From Amycolatopsis mongoliensis (GTDB lineage Bacteria; Actinomycetota; Actinomycetes; Mycobacteriales; Pseudonocardiaceae): a stretch of DNA of 64,000 nt. The stretch lies in NCBI RefSeq assembly GCF_030285665.1, contig NZ_CP127295.1:5642001-5706000 (forward strand), read 5' to 3'. A program made the translations under genes and the position numbers. Under the pieces are notes generated by a model. That model saw only the letters and a list, made by a program, of their open reading frames with translations, was not told where the DNA came from and searched no databases. Position 1 is the stretch's first letter, and the number at the start of each line of letters is the position of its first letter. Shown piece by piece: positions 40,280-47,870 of this stretch.

Positions 40280-40587
40280 CACCCCAGCGTACAAACCTCG
40301 CCGACGTCGAAGCCGCCACGAAATTCCTGACCCACCCCACGGACCACCACCACACGCGCAGACACAGCTTCCCCCAAGTACGCCTTCTCCCTGGTGGTGT
40401 GGCGGGATGGGCCGCAGTTGCTGCTGACGACCACTGTTCCGGCCCGTGACGATGCACCGGTGCTGACGGATGGGGTGCTCGCTCTTCGCACGCCGGTTCG
40501 TAGGTCAGGCCTTCCTCCGGGTGAAGGCAGGCCCGTCCTAGCGGTCCCACTCGGCCTCGGCCTCGGTGATCACGGTCCGGACGTTGT
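40280..40587. other. Gap without a recognisable gene
   Basis: This stretch lies upstream of the two-TM gene. Frames on both strands are short and lack start sites or protein-like composition. The promoter for the minus-strand gene should lie in its first 100 bases. Confidence 0.35.
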
Positions 40588-40710
40588 CGCGTGTCGCGAT
40601 AGGACGGAGTGGCTGCTTTCGCGCGCAGCAGCCGCAGATCGGCCGCGAACTCCACGAGCGGCGAGCCATCACGGACCAGTTCGAGTTCCACTGCGGCATG
40701 GTCGATCATC
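40588..40710 (-). pseudogene. N-terminal stump of an XRE-type regulator
   Basis: From an ATG at 40710, preceded by GAGGGGG, the frame reads S-P-L-V-E-F-A-A-D-L-R-L-L-R-A-K-A, then T-P-S-Y-R-D. This matches the first helix of large actinomycete helix-turn-helix regulators. It then loses the family pattern; the recognition helix is missing. Confidence 0.4.
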
Positions 40711-40918
40711 CCCCTCGACGGACAGCCGCGCGCCACGGTTGACGGCCTCCGTAGTAGACGGTGAAGTTTCGGACGATGGACGCAGCCGCGGCGGCGGGCG
40801 CGGTTGCGAGGACAGGCCCGACTGCGGCTACTCCGGCCACCGCAGCCGGGCGGCGGCGTCGGGTGCGGCGCGCGGTCGCCGGTGCGGAGTGTTGTGTGGA
40901 CTTCAGCATGATGAGCAA
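40706..40918 (-). pseudogene. Truncated paralogue of a small secreted protein
   Basis: The 70-codon frame has a good signal peptide (V-A-A-V-G-P-V-L-A-T-A-P-A-A-A-A-A) followed by I-V-R-N-F-T-V-Y-Y-G-G. This resembles I-S-H-D-F-L-V-Y-G at the mature start of the intact gene at 41,261. It then degrades into basic residues and stops. Start is TTG 40918 or ATG 40909. Confidence 0.45.
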
Positions 40919-41049
40919 GAAGATCCCTCGTGATCAATTCGGCACCTGGAATTCGGGCGCCCACGGCACACCACGCCCACATCGAAGGCCAGGTTGCCGC
41001 CTGCAGACTGGTTTCACCCGAATGCAGGCCCGCGAGGTCAGCCCGTTTG

Positions 41050-41260
41050 TCCGGACTTGGGCGGATGCGGTGGCCGGTCGGCCGATGCCGAATGGGCGCG
41101 GACCCGGGCGGAGGTGTCGCGCTCGGCCCAGGACAAGTACCCGGCCAGGGCGCCCGTCGTGGCGATCCACCGGCGCGCCGCGGCACCGGCCGCGACGGGG
41201 TCATCCGGCGCTCACCTCCGCCACGATCGCGTCGGTGAGCAGCAGCAGCTCGACGTCCAT
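41050..41260 (-). pseudogene. Short degenerate reading frame behind the secreted-protein gene
   Basis: An ATG at 41260 directly abuts the stop of the preceding gene and encodes 19 residues, M-D-V-E-L-L-L-L-T-D-A-I-V-A-E-V-S-A-G. A neighbouring frame then continues plausibly (A-A-R-R-W-I-A-T-T-G-A-L-A-G-Y-L-S-W-A-E-R-D). A frameshifted gene is likely. The family is not recognised. Confidence 0.3.
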
Positions 41261-41713
41261 TCAGCGGTAGATGTGTCCTGTGCGAGCGTTTTGCCCGTTC
41301 TGGTCGGTCAAGCTGACTTTGACGTGGTTGGCTCCACCCCGGACATCAGCTTTAAGAGGGATGTCTTCCCCGGTAGTGGAGTTGCAGTGGGTACTCGTGC
41401 TCCTGGCGTCCAACTGAGTGGTGCCTGCGAGTGCGTAAGCGTAGAACCGCCGACACCCAGCAGCGTGAAAAGTTGCCTCGACGCTCGCTGAACGATTTGA
41501 GAAGAAGACGGAGCCGGTGATGTAGCTGTTTCCGTCCGCACCGTAGACGAGGAAATCATGGGATATTCCGGCTGGCTCGGCGGTGGCTGCGGGTGCTTCC
41601 ATCAGAACCAGCCCGGCGGCTGCTGCGGCTATTGCCATCGCAGCGCGGCTTTTCCGCCCGTGGCCCTTGGCCGTCGTCGGCTCTTGCGGCTTGGCCCCGG
41701 AACTCCAAGTCAT
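41261..41713 (-). CDS. Small secreted protein of unknown function
   Basis: The 150-residue product has a long basic n-region and a signal peptide cleaved near residue 45 (A-P-A-A-T-A). It leaves a mature domain of about 105 residues with two Cys (A-A-G-C-R-R-F and T-H-C-N-S) that may pair. The mature part is beta-rich. ATG 41713 has GAGGGG nine bases upstream. No known domain is recognised. A truncated paralogue lies 350 bp downstream at 40,706, so this is a locally duplicated family. Confidence 0.65.
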   Translation of the reverse strand: MTWSSGAKPQEPTTAKGHGRKSRAAMAIAAAAAGLVLMEAPAATAEPAGISHDFLVYGADGNSYITGSVFFSNRSASVEATFHAAGCRRFYAYALAGTTQLDARSTSTHCNSTTGEDIPLKADVRGGANHVKVSLTDQNGQNARTGHIYR

Positions 41714-41985
41714 CGGTTTGTCCCCTCATCGTGCGTTCACGATCCCTGGAAAGCTCTAATCCGTCCTACCACATAAGCCCGCTCCGCGAGAGAAAAGCAT
41801 CGTTCACCGCACCAGCCACCCGGACGCACCAGCTGGCCTGCAGCGGGGCGCGGAACGTCACTACAGTGGCGTCCTGCGGCCGATCGAGTGAATCGATCGA
41901 TTGCACCTCAACCAGGAAAGCGACAAGGGCGTTGACGTCCGGAGCGGCCGGAACGACCGGGTGCGGCTGGCGAGGGGAATACCGG

Positions 41986-42495
41986 ATGATGTTCGCGGCA
42001 CGAGCGGCGCGAAGCTGGTCAATGGCAGCAGGGATTGTGTTCGCCGCAGTGATCGCCGCCGCCACTCCCGCAGCGGCGAACGCGGCCCCGAAGGTCAGTT
42101 CGATCGCACAGGAGGCGGCCACGACGCGAGTCGCGGCCGCGGCCACCGGCACGTCATTCCACTTCACCGCGGTACCTGCCGGCGGCAGGGTCTCCTGCTA
42201 CGGCTACTACGGAACGTTCAAAGAGGGGTCTTACGTCATGGTCGTCGACTGGATTCACACCAGCGACGAATGCTTCGGCATCTCCACCGACCGCACGATC
42301 TGGCACGCATGGCCCAACTCCGGCGGCTGGAAGAAGATGGGCGGCAACGGGCTCGCCGACGACATCGCCTACGCCGTGGACGAGGGCGCCAACGGGTCCA
42401 AGGGGGTCGTAGTGTGGGTGTCATCCAGCAACAAGTACTGGGTTCAGCGTTACGCCCCGCCGCTGGGCTGGACCGGAGAGTGGACGCTGGCGTAG
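41986..42495 (+). CDS. Small secreted protein with aromatic-rich mature domain
   Basis: The 169-residue product has a signal peptide ending A-A-N-A-A. The mature domain contains two cysteines (V-S-C-Y-G-Y-Y and D-E-C-F-G-I) and many Trp/Tyr (W-H-A-W-P-N, Y-W-V-Q-R-Y-A-P-P), suggesting a compact beta domain that may bind a surface or sugar. The ATG at 41986 is preceded by GAGGGG with eight-base spacing; a longer frame upstream is rejected. No family was recognised. It is divergent from the other small secreted protein. Confidence 0.65.
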   Translation: MMFAARAARSWSMAAGIVFAAVIAAATPAAANAAPKVSSIAQEAATTRVAAAATGTSFHFTAVPAGGRVSCYGYYGTFKEGSYVMVVDWIHTSDECFGISTDRTIWHAWPNSGGWKKMGGNGLADDIAYAVDEGANGSKGVVVWVSSSNKYWVQRYAPPLGWTGEWTLA

Positions 42496-42920
42496 CGGCG
42501 GCGACACCGCGCACAGCGTGCGCGGGTGTCCGTCCCGCCGCAACAGCCTGAATTCCGCTCAACCGGCGAGTTGCTCGTCCAGTTCATCCTGACGGAGCAA
42601 GGCACCACCGGACCCACTCGAGTGATCCGGTGGTGCGCGAACACCGGCCGGTCGCGCTCGCCGGATCCGCAGGACGGGCCACTTTCGCCAGCACTCGTCC
42701 CGATCCAGGTGCAAGGAGTGGCGCGCTCAGCAATTCGCCGATGCAATCCTCGCGCTGAGCGAGCATGAAGCCCGCGGCTGGTGACCTGCTCAGGTTCCGC
42801 TGACAAGCTGGCCACGGCGGTCGCAGAATAGGATGCGCGAGTGGGCGTGTTCCTGACACGTCGATGGCACCGACGTCCGGATCGACACGCAGCGGCGGCG
42901 GAAGCGACACCAACGCACTC
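42496..42920. other. Gap holding a terminator but no gene
   Basis: Apart from the hairpin at 42,602-42,636, no coding potential is convincing. One 80-codon frame here lacks any upstream signal. Confidence 0.4.
42602..42636. terminator. Long GC hairpin
   Basis: GCACCACCGGA (42602-42612) pairs with TCCGGTGGTGC (42626-42636). The 13-base loop itself contains the palindrome CACTCGAGTG, giving an almost continuous stem. It lies downstream of the secreted-protein gene ending at 42,495. Confidence 0.6.
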
Positions 42921-43311
42921 TCATGCCGCCGAGCGCGTACTCCAGTCAGTCGCAGTAGTGAAGAGTACTTCCCACAAATCGGCCGGAGCCCAGTACTCCA
43001 GGTCGGCCGGGGTCAGCACCCCTGAACGCCGGGTACTCCGCCAGCACGGCAACCAACTCGGGAGCTTCGACGAACGTCAGCGGCCCCGCGTCGACCGCCG
43101 TCCCGTCAATCACCCGTGGCTCGGCGACCGCCACGACCGGCTCGGCCCGGTCGCTGGTGCACACGATCGACAGGCGGTGGCCGACGTAGCCGAGGACGCC
43201 CTGGTGGAAGTTCGACGTGACACCGTCGGCGATCCGGAACTCGACAATCCGGCCGCCGGTGCGCCGGGCCGCTTCGCGGCACACCCGACGGAACTCGCGG
43301 AGACTGGTCAC
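42921..43311 (-). pseudogene. Conserved hypothetical gene with single frameshift near its 3' end
   Basis: A GTG at 43311 opens a 95-codon protein-like frame (L-R-E-F-R-R-V-C-R-E-A ... L-T-F-V-E-A-P-E-L-V-A-V-L-A-E-Y-P-A-F-R). At the run of G near 43,025 the sense continues in the next frame as V-L-T-P-A-D-L-E-Y-W-A-P-A-D-L-W-E-V-L-F, ending at 42,921. One base in a homopolymer restores a single ~130-residue protein, so this is either a recent mutation or a sequencing error. Function unknown. Confidence 0.6.
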
Positions 43312-43406
43312 CGCGCGACCGTACCGGCTCAACGCCGGTCCACGTTACGTCCGTTATGGCCTGCCGTGCTCGGCCGTTCGTTCGGCGAGGTTGCGCTGAG
43401 GGCGTT

Positions 43407-43422
43407 GTCACAGAGCTGTGAC
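43407..43422. promoter_or_regulatory. GTCACAG-CTGTGAC dyad upstream of the double protease
   Basis: Seven-base arms GTCACAG and CTGTGAC flank a 2-base centre. The site lies about 45 bp before the protease start and resembles a regulator operator. The regulator is not identifiable. Confidence 0.4.
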
Positions 43423-43467
43423 GCGGTGATCGCCTTCCGCGGACATCGGCTGAGCAGGGTGAGCCGT

Positions 43468-45003
43468 ATGCGAAGTCGATCTCTGCTGTTCGGTGTCGTA
43501 CTCGGGTTGACCGTGCTCCTCGCTGCCGCTCCGGCGCAGGCGATCCTGGGCGGTACCGAATCCCGGCGGGCCTACTCGTTCATGGGTTCGTTCCAGCCGT
43601 CGTTCCCCCGGCCACCGCGCCCGGACGGCCACGGGTGCGGTGTGGAAGTCCTGGCGCCGCAATGGGTGCTGACCGCCAGCCACTGCGCCGGCAAGAACCC
43701 GACCGGCGCGCGGGTGGGCGTCCCGCGTGGCTGGAAGGTCCGGGTCGGGTCGCTCGACACGACGTCCGGCGGCGAGACCGCCGAGGTCGATCACTACTAT
43801 CGGCTGGCGACGAACAGCGATGAGGGCGGGTTCTGGGGCAAGGACCTCGCACTGCTGCACCTGCGGACCCCGGTGAAGGCCCGGCCGCTGCGGATCGCGT
43901 CGGCCACGCCGGCGGACAACGCGCCGGTCCGCATCCTGGGCTGGGGGATGAGCTGCGAGGACAGCGGCGATCCGGCGTGCTTCCCGACGCGGCTGCGGGA
44001 GGCCGACACCGTCGTGCAGCCGGTCGCGGTGTGCCCCGTGGCCGCGCCCGGAGAGCTGTGCGTCGGCAGCCGCGACGGCAGCGTCGCCGCGGGCAATATG
44101 GACTCCGGCGGCCCGGCCCTGGTCCGCGACGGCGACGGCTGGGCATTGGCCGGCGTGGTCAGCGGCCCGGCTGGAGACAAGGCGCCGACGCTGTACACCG
44201 ACGTCACCCGCCACGCTGCCTGGATCAACGGCATCATCAGCGGCGCCCACGTGCCGCTCGATGACGTTATCCCGGATGTCGAGGGCGCGGTGGACCTGAA
44301 CGGCTGCGTCGGCTCGGTGGTCCGCACGCCCGCGTCTCATCCGCAGGACCCGGCGCTGCTGCTGACGAACGGGCACTGCGTCCAGGACGAGCGGCCGGCG
44401 CAGGGAGCCGCGCTGGTGGACAGGCCCGCCGACTTCGCGGCACCGATCGCGGACCACCAGGGCTACCCGCTGGCGACGCCCCGCGCGAACCGCCTGCTGT
44501 ACGCGACGATGACCGGCACAGACATCGCGTTGTACCGCCTGGACAAGACCTACGCGCAACTGCGGTCCGTCAAGGTCTTCCGGCTGACGTCGTCGCCCGT
44601 GCGCGCGGGGGATGCGTTGACGATGGCTTACACGAGCACCCGGCTTCACTGCACCGCCGAGGCGGTGGTGCCGCACCTGCGTGAGGGCGGCTACCAGCAG
44701 GACGACGCAATCCGCTACGCGACCAGCCCGGACTGCGCGCCCTGGCACGGGACGTCCGGGTCGGCGCTGCTGGCCGGGGACGGCGTGACGGTGGTGGGCA
44801 TCCACAACACCCACAACGACACGGGCGAGCAGTGCACCGTCGACAACCCGTGCGAAGTGGGCACGGACGGTTCGGTGACTTCGGTCAAGGGGCGAGGCTA
44901 CGGGCAGCAGGTCGCCGGGATCGCGGCCTGCGTGGTCCAGGGGTCGAAGCTGGACCTGTCCCGCCCGGGCTGCGCCCTGACGGCGTCACCCCGGCCGAGG
45001 TGA
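43468..45003 (+). CDS. Secreted protein with two tandem trypsin-like serine protease domains
   Basis: The 511-residue product has a signal peptide ending A-Q-A (residue 25). An S1A-type domain follows with His72 (T-A-S-H-C), Asp126 (K-D-L-A-L-L) and Ser213 (N-M-D-S-G-G-P). A second, V8-like domain has His303 (T-N-G-H-C), Asp352 (T-D-I-A-L-Y) and Ser432 (G-T-S-G-S-A-L). Both triads look complete. ATG 43468 is chosen for AGGGTGA upstream; GTG 43459 is possible. Two protease domains of different subfamilies in one chain are unusual and suggest sequential processing or dual specificity. Confidence 0.85.
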   Translation: MRSRSLLFGVVLGLTVLLAAAPAQAILGGTESRRAYSFMGSFQPSFPRPPRPDGHGCGVEVLAPQWVLTASHCAGKNPTGARVGVPRGWKVRVGSLDTTSGGETAEVDHYYRLATNSDEGGFWGKDLALLHLRTPVKARPLRIASATPADNAPVRILGWGMSCEDSGDPACFPTRLREADTVVQPVAVCPVAAPGELCVGSRDGSVAAGNMDSGGPALVRDGDGWALAGVVSGPAGDKAPTLYTDVTRHAAWINGIISGAHVPLDDVIPDVEGAVDLNGCVGSVVRTPASHPQDPALLLTNGHCVQDERPAQGAALVDRPADFAAPIADHQGYPLATPRANRLLYATMTGTDIALYRLDKTYAQLRSVKVFRLTSSPVRAGDALTMAYTSTRLHCTAEAVVPHLREGGYQQDDAIRYATSPDCAPWHGTSGSALLAGDGVTVVGIHNTHNDTGEQCTVDNPCEVGTDGSVTSVKGRGYGQQVAGIAACVVQGSKLDLSRPGCALTASPRPR

Positions 45004-45016
45004 CGCCGTCCCCGCG

Positions 45017-45180
45017 ATCTGCTCCGGCCTGATCCGGCTCGCGACCCGCAGAAGGCATCGCCGCGAACTGGGGTGACCGCCTTCGACGACACCGGCCTGC
45101 GCGTAGCCGGCGGCAAAGTGTGCCTCCGCGCCAACCCCGCCAAATGCGTCATCAGCCGACACGGCAACCAAGACGGCAAC
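45017..45180 (+). pseudogene. Decayed second copy of the HNH-like protein C-terminus
   Basis: The frame T-A-F-D-D-T-G-L-R-V-A-G-G-K-V-C-L-R is almost identical to the last part of the gene ending at 39,466, and D-N-P-T-T-C has become A-N-P-A-K-C. Upstream of it the C-S-G-L-I stretch is present but frameshifted. Only about 50 codons remain. It starts 14 bp after the double protease stop. Confidence 0.75.
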
Positions 45181-45234
45181 CGGCAGCAGCGACGACCACC
45201 CACCGTCCGGACCAATCATGGCGACGGCAATCGA

Positions 45235-45257
45235 ACGTCCGCTATTGCCGACGAGCG
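45235..45257. repeat. Dispersed repeat copy 2
   Basis: ACGTCCGCTATTGCCGACGA matches copy 1 at 39,514 with one mismatch. In both places it follows the HNH-like coding sequence, so gene and flank were duplicated together. Confidence 0.6.
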
Positions 45258-45346
45258 TGCGATCGGCTGTCCGGATCGAGGCAACAACCGAAGGAATACA
45301 GGTTGCGACGGTTGAGTACTGTCGGCTGCCGGAGGTGAGTGTCCAC

Positions 45347-45880
45347 GTGGAACTCATGCGGCTTGAGATCGATCGGTACGACTGGGCCGCAATGCAATGC
45401 GGGTGCCACCGTCCAGCCGAACACCTCGCTGCCGACCTGCTGGCGCTGGCGCAGGGAACGGAGAGCCTGGATCTGGCCGGCCACGTGGTCGCGCCCGGCG
45501 AGATCCTGGTCGAAGCGTCGTTGCCCGCGCTGGCCGTGGCACTGGCTGCGATCGCCGGAGGCGTCACCGGGCAGTCACGGGACCAGTTCTTCCACCTCGT
45601 CCTCTGCCTCATCGGGGACAACGGTCACGCGTTCGGCCTCTTCGAGGGGAGGGACCCTGTCGCGGAGTGCCGCGCGCTGGCACGCACTGGATTGTGGATG
45701 TTCTACAGCGAGGTGCTCGCGGGATGCCCCGGATCGAACGCGGCAGCTTTCGCTTTCGACATCGTGAGCGTCCTCGAGCACGGAGGGAATAACCGCGATC
45801 GGGTACGGCGAGTCCAGGCTGCCGCAGCCGAGCGACTGCCGTGGGACCTGCGCCCACCGCATGACCCTTTCGACGTTTGA
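45347..45880 (+). CDS. Hypothetical cytoplasmic protein
   Basis: The 177-residue product is helical and acidic, without signal peptide. It contains an early C-G-C-H motif (residues 14-17 area) followed by a long Ala/Leu-rich helix pair (A-E-H-L-A-A-D-L-L-A-L-A). GTG 45347 is selected because GGAGGTGAG precedes it by seven bases; ATG 45356 is an alternative. Next to a decayed exported nuclease-like gene it could be an orphan partner such as an immunity protein, but this is speculation. No family recognised. Confidence 0.55.
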   Translation: MELMRLEIDRYDWAAMQCGCHRPAEHLAADLLALAQGTESLDLAGHVVAPGEILVEASLPALAVALAAIAGGVTGQSRDQFFHLVLCLIGDNGHAFGLFEGRDPVAECRALARTGLWMFYSEVLAGCPGSNAAAFAFDIVSVLEHGGNNRDRVRRVQAAAAERLPWDLRPPHDPFDV

Positions 45881-45938
45881 CCGGCGGCTGGCGCAGCCAG
45901 GGAACAAGTTCGTTCATCTCCGTACGCCCGTGCGGATC

Positions 45939-46025
45939 ACGTCCGGTCATGCCGATGAGCGTTCGTCGGCGCCACCCTCGGCCGGTTCCGTAACAACCGC
46001 ACGGTGGCGGCTTCAGGTCGATCGC
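45939..46025. repeat. Dispersed repeat copy 3
   Basis: CACGTCCGGTCATGCCGATG through GGTGGCGGCTTCAGGTCGAT aligns over about 85 bp with copy 1 at 39,514-39,600 with several substitutions and small gaps. It abuts the 3' end of the minus-strand XRE gene. Confidence 0.5.
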
Positions 46026-46375
46026 TCCCTGTCGAGGTTCGAGCGGATGGTCTTGGTCGTGGGATGGTCGGGTCCTAGGGCGGTCATCACGGCCACCAGC
46101 TCGCCTGGCGGCAGGTCGAAGAGCCGCTCGTGCTGGTGCAGCGCCCACGTCGGCACCGTGGCCCGGGAGTTCTCCCAGCGGGAAACGGTGGCGTTGTCGA
46201 CGGGTGGTGTCCGCACCGCGGCCGCCAATTGCCTGATGGTCAGGATGTCGTCTTCGCCGTACAGGCGCCACATCTTGAGCAGCCAGGCCGCGAGCTGACC
46301 TCGTTCGACCCGTGGCCACGGGTCGGCCGCCTCGTCGCCGAGGGAGGTCGGTCGTCCACGCCGAACCGTGGCCAT
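46013..46375 (-). CDS. Small XRE-type helix-turn-helix regulator
   Basis: The 120-residue product has an N-terminal basic tail and a helix-turn-helix with I-R-Q-L-A-A-A-V-R-T-P-P-V-D-N-A-T-V-S-R-W-E. It ends soon after the HTH, without an effector domain. ATG 46375 is chosen; the longer frame is arginine-rich. It is divergent across 128 bp from a 95-residue small protein gene and may regulate it. Confidence 0.65.
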   Translation of the reverse strand: MATVRRGRPTSLGDEAADPWPRVERGQLAAWLLKMWRLYGEDDILTIRQLAAAVRTPPVDNATVSRWENSRATVPTWALHQHERLFDLPPGELVAVMTALGPDHPTTKTIRSNLDRERST

Positions 46376-46503
46376 CGCCCGATTTTCCCGGGCCTGTCCG
46401 CGGGGGAACGCCGCCGGACGGGTGCACCGGTTTCGCGGCAAACGGCCTGAGGGCCGGGCGCGCGGTTTACGGTCGATCTTCTCCCGCGGAAAGGAATCCG
46501 ATC

Positions 46504-46791
46504 ATGTCTGCAAAGCGTGGATGCGTCTACAGATGCGCGTTCGGGAACAACGGATTCACGTCTCAAAGGGGTGAAGCGGTGGTCGTCGTCCTGGTCGAGA
46601 AGTTCGCTAACGGCGGCAAGGGGTGCTTGGTGGCCGGCACCCGGCAGAACGGTCTGACGTGGGAGGCAGATCTCGAACACGTCTACACCGTCTTGTCCGA
46701 CAAGCTGAAGGACGTTCAGCCACTCCTCTCGGATCGCGAACTGCAGGACACCAAGAAGAGACTGGGCGAATACATCAAGACCACACGGTGA
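46504..46791 (+). CDS. Small hypothetical protein divergent from XRE regulator
   Basis: The 95-residue product begins M-S-A-K-R-G-C-V-Y-R-C-A-F-G, carrying two Cys, then a hydrophobic beta-like stretch V-V-V-V-L-V-E-K-F and an amphipathic C-terminal helix. ATG 46504 follows GGAAAGGAAT. It is followed directly by a strong bidirectional hairpin. Pairing with an XRE gene resembles WhiJ/BldB-like or toxin-antitoxin-like actinomycete gene pairs, but the sequence is not conclusive. Confidence 0.55.
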   Translation: MSAKRGCVYRCAFGNNGFTSQRGEAVVVVLVEKFANGGKGCLVAGTRQNGLTWEADLEHVYTVLSDKLKDVQPLLSDRELQDTKKRLGEYIKTTR

Positions 46792-46797
46792 TCCGAA

Positions 46798-46835
46798 GAG
46801 CGGGAGCACGCCCGGCGCGTGGCGTGCTCCCGCTC
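46798..46835. terminator. Bidirectional hairpin between small ORF and GH25 gene
   Basis: Perfect 15-bp arms GAGCGGGAGCACGCC and GGCGTGCTCCCGCTC with an 8-base loop, centred between convergent gene ends at 46,791 and 46,840. Confidence 0.8.
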
Positions 46836-46839
46836 GGGA

Positions 46840-47655
46840 TCAGCCGGTCGCGAGGACCTTCAACCGCGAGATGTCCGCGCTGAACTGGTCCTGGTCGATC
46901 GGCGAAGAGCTGTACTGCCAGAACGTGTAGAAGCCCCAGTTGTACGGGAGCGTGCCCACCGACGACGCGTAGCGCGCCACCCACAGGGGGTTCGTCGAGC
47001 TGAAGTCGCCCTTGTTGCCGGTGCACTCGGTCCACCAGCTGGTCGCCGTGTAGATCACCGGCCAGCGGGTCGTCTTCGCGTGGTACTCGTCGCTGAACGC
47101 CTTGATCCACGACACCATCGCCGACTGGCTCAGGCCGTAGCAGGCGTTGTTCGGGCCCCACTCGATGTCGAGCGTGCCCGGGAGCGTCTTGCCGTCCTTC
47201 GACCAGCCGCCGCCGTGGGCGACGAAGTAGTCGGCCTGGGCCGCGCCGCCCGAGGTGTCCGGCCGGCCGTAGTGGTACGCGCCGCGGATCATGCCGACGT
47301 TGTACGAACCCGTGTACTGCTGGCTGAAGTAGGGGTTCTGGTAGCCGGTTCCCTCGGTTGCCTTGACATAGGCGAACTTCTTGCCCGCGCTCCAGTACGA
47401 CGCCCAGTTCACGTTGCCCTGGTAGGAGCTGACGTCGATGCCGGGGACGCTCGCGTCCACCGACGCCGGCGCGAGCCCGGCCGAGGCGACGCCGTCGTGG
47501 GCGCGGATCGCCGCGCCCATCTCGTGGTTGTTCGACGCGTCCTGGTCGGGCAGGCCCGGCGCCGCTTCGGCGCCGGCGGCGGTCACGACCAGCAGGGAGG
47601 TCGAGACGGCCACAGCGGCGCCGAGCAGGCGGCGCCATCTCCGTGATGCGGTCAT
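46840..47655 (-). CDS. Secreted GH25 lysozyme (muramidase)
   Basis: The 271-residue product has a signal peptide (about 1-32), a short linker and a full GH25 domain starting G-I-D-V-S-S-Y-Q-G (Asp74). The catalytic D-I-E-W lies in the middle, and S-W-W-T-E-C and W-Q-Y-S-S lie late. GH25 enzymes cleave MurNAc-GlcNAc bonds, including O-acetylated walls. No separate wall-binding module is present. ATG 47655 is preceded by GAAAGGACAACTGAAG. It is divergent from the gamma-glutamyltransferase gene. Confidence 0.93.
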   Translation of the reverse strand: MTASRRWRRLLGAAVAVSTSLLVVTAAGAEAAPGLPDQDASNNHEMGAAIRAHDGVASAGLAPASVDASVPGIDVSSYQGNVNWASYWSAGKKFAYVKATEGTGYQNPYFSQQYTGSYNVGMIRGAYHYGRPDTSGGAAQADYFVAHGGGWSKDGKTLPGTLDIEWGPNNACYGLSQSAMVSWIKAFSDEYHAKTTRWPVIYTATSWWTECTGNKGDFSSTNPLWVARYASSVGTLPYNWGFYTFWQYSSSPIDQDQFSADISRLKVLATG

Positions 47656-47870
47656 CTTCAGTTGTCCTTTCGGTTGCCCTCGCGGTGCGCGGCTGTGCAG
47701 GGCCGCGCCGGACGATTCTGTGGCGTTGAGGTGGTTAGTGTCACTCCGCCATGTGATCCAATTTCGAAGTCTGGGGAAACTCGTAAAACTCTGACAAGTC
47801 GGGTGACGCTGCCCGATCCGCGCCCTTTGGCGTCTTGAAGGCGTCTGGCCGGAGGGGCAGACTCGCCCGC

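Noticed and set aside
39624..41204. 526-codon minus-strand frame
   Set aside because: Low-complexity Pro/Arg/Ala/Gly sequence spanning several unrelated gene remnants; no consistent domain.
42526..42768. 80-codon plus-strand frame
   Set aside because: It runs through the hairpin at 42,602-42,636, has no ribosome binding site and no protein-like pattern.
47656..47870. c-di-AMP (ydaO-type) riboswitch before the GH25 lysozyme gene
   Set aside because: Such elements precede wall hydrolases in some actinomycetes, but the conserved core could not be found on the minus strand here.
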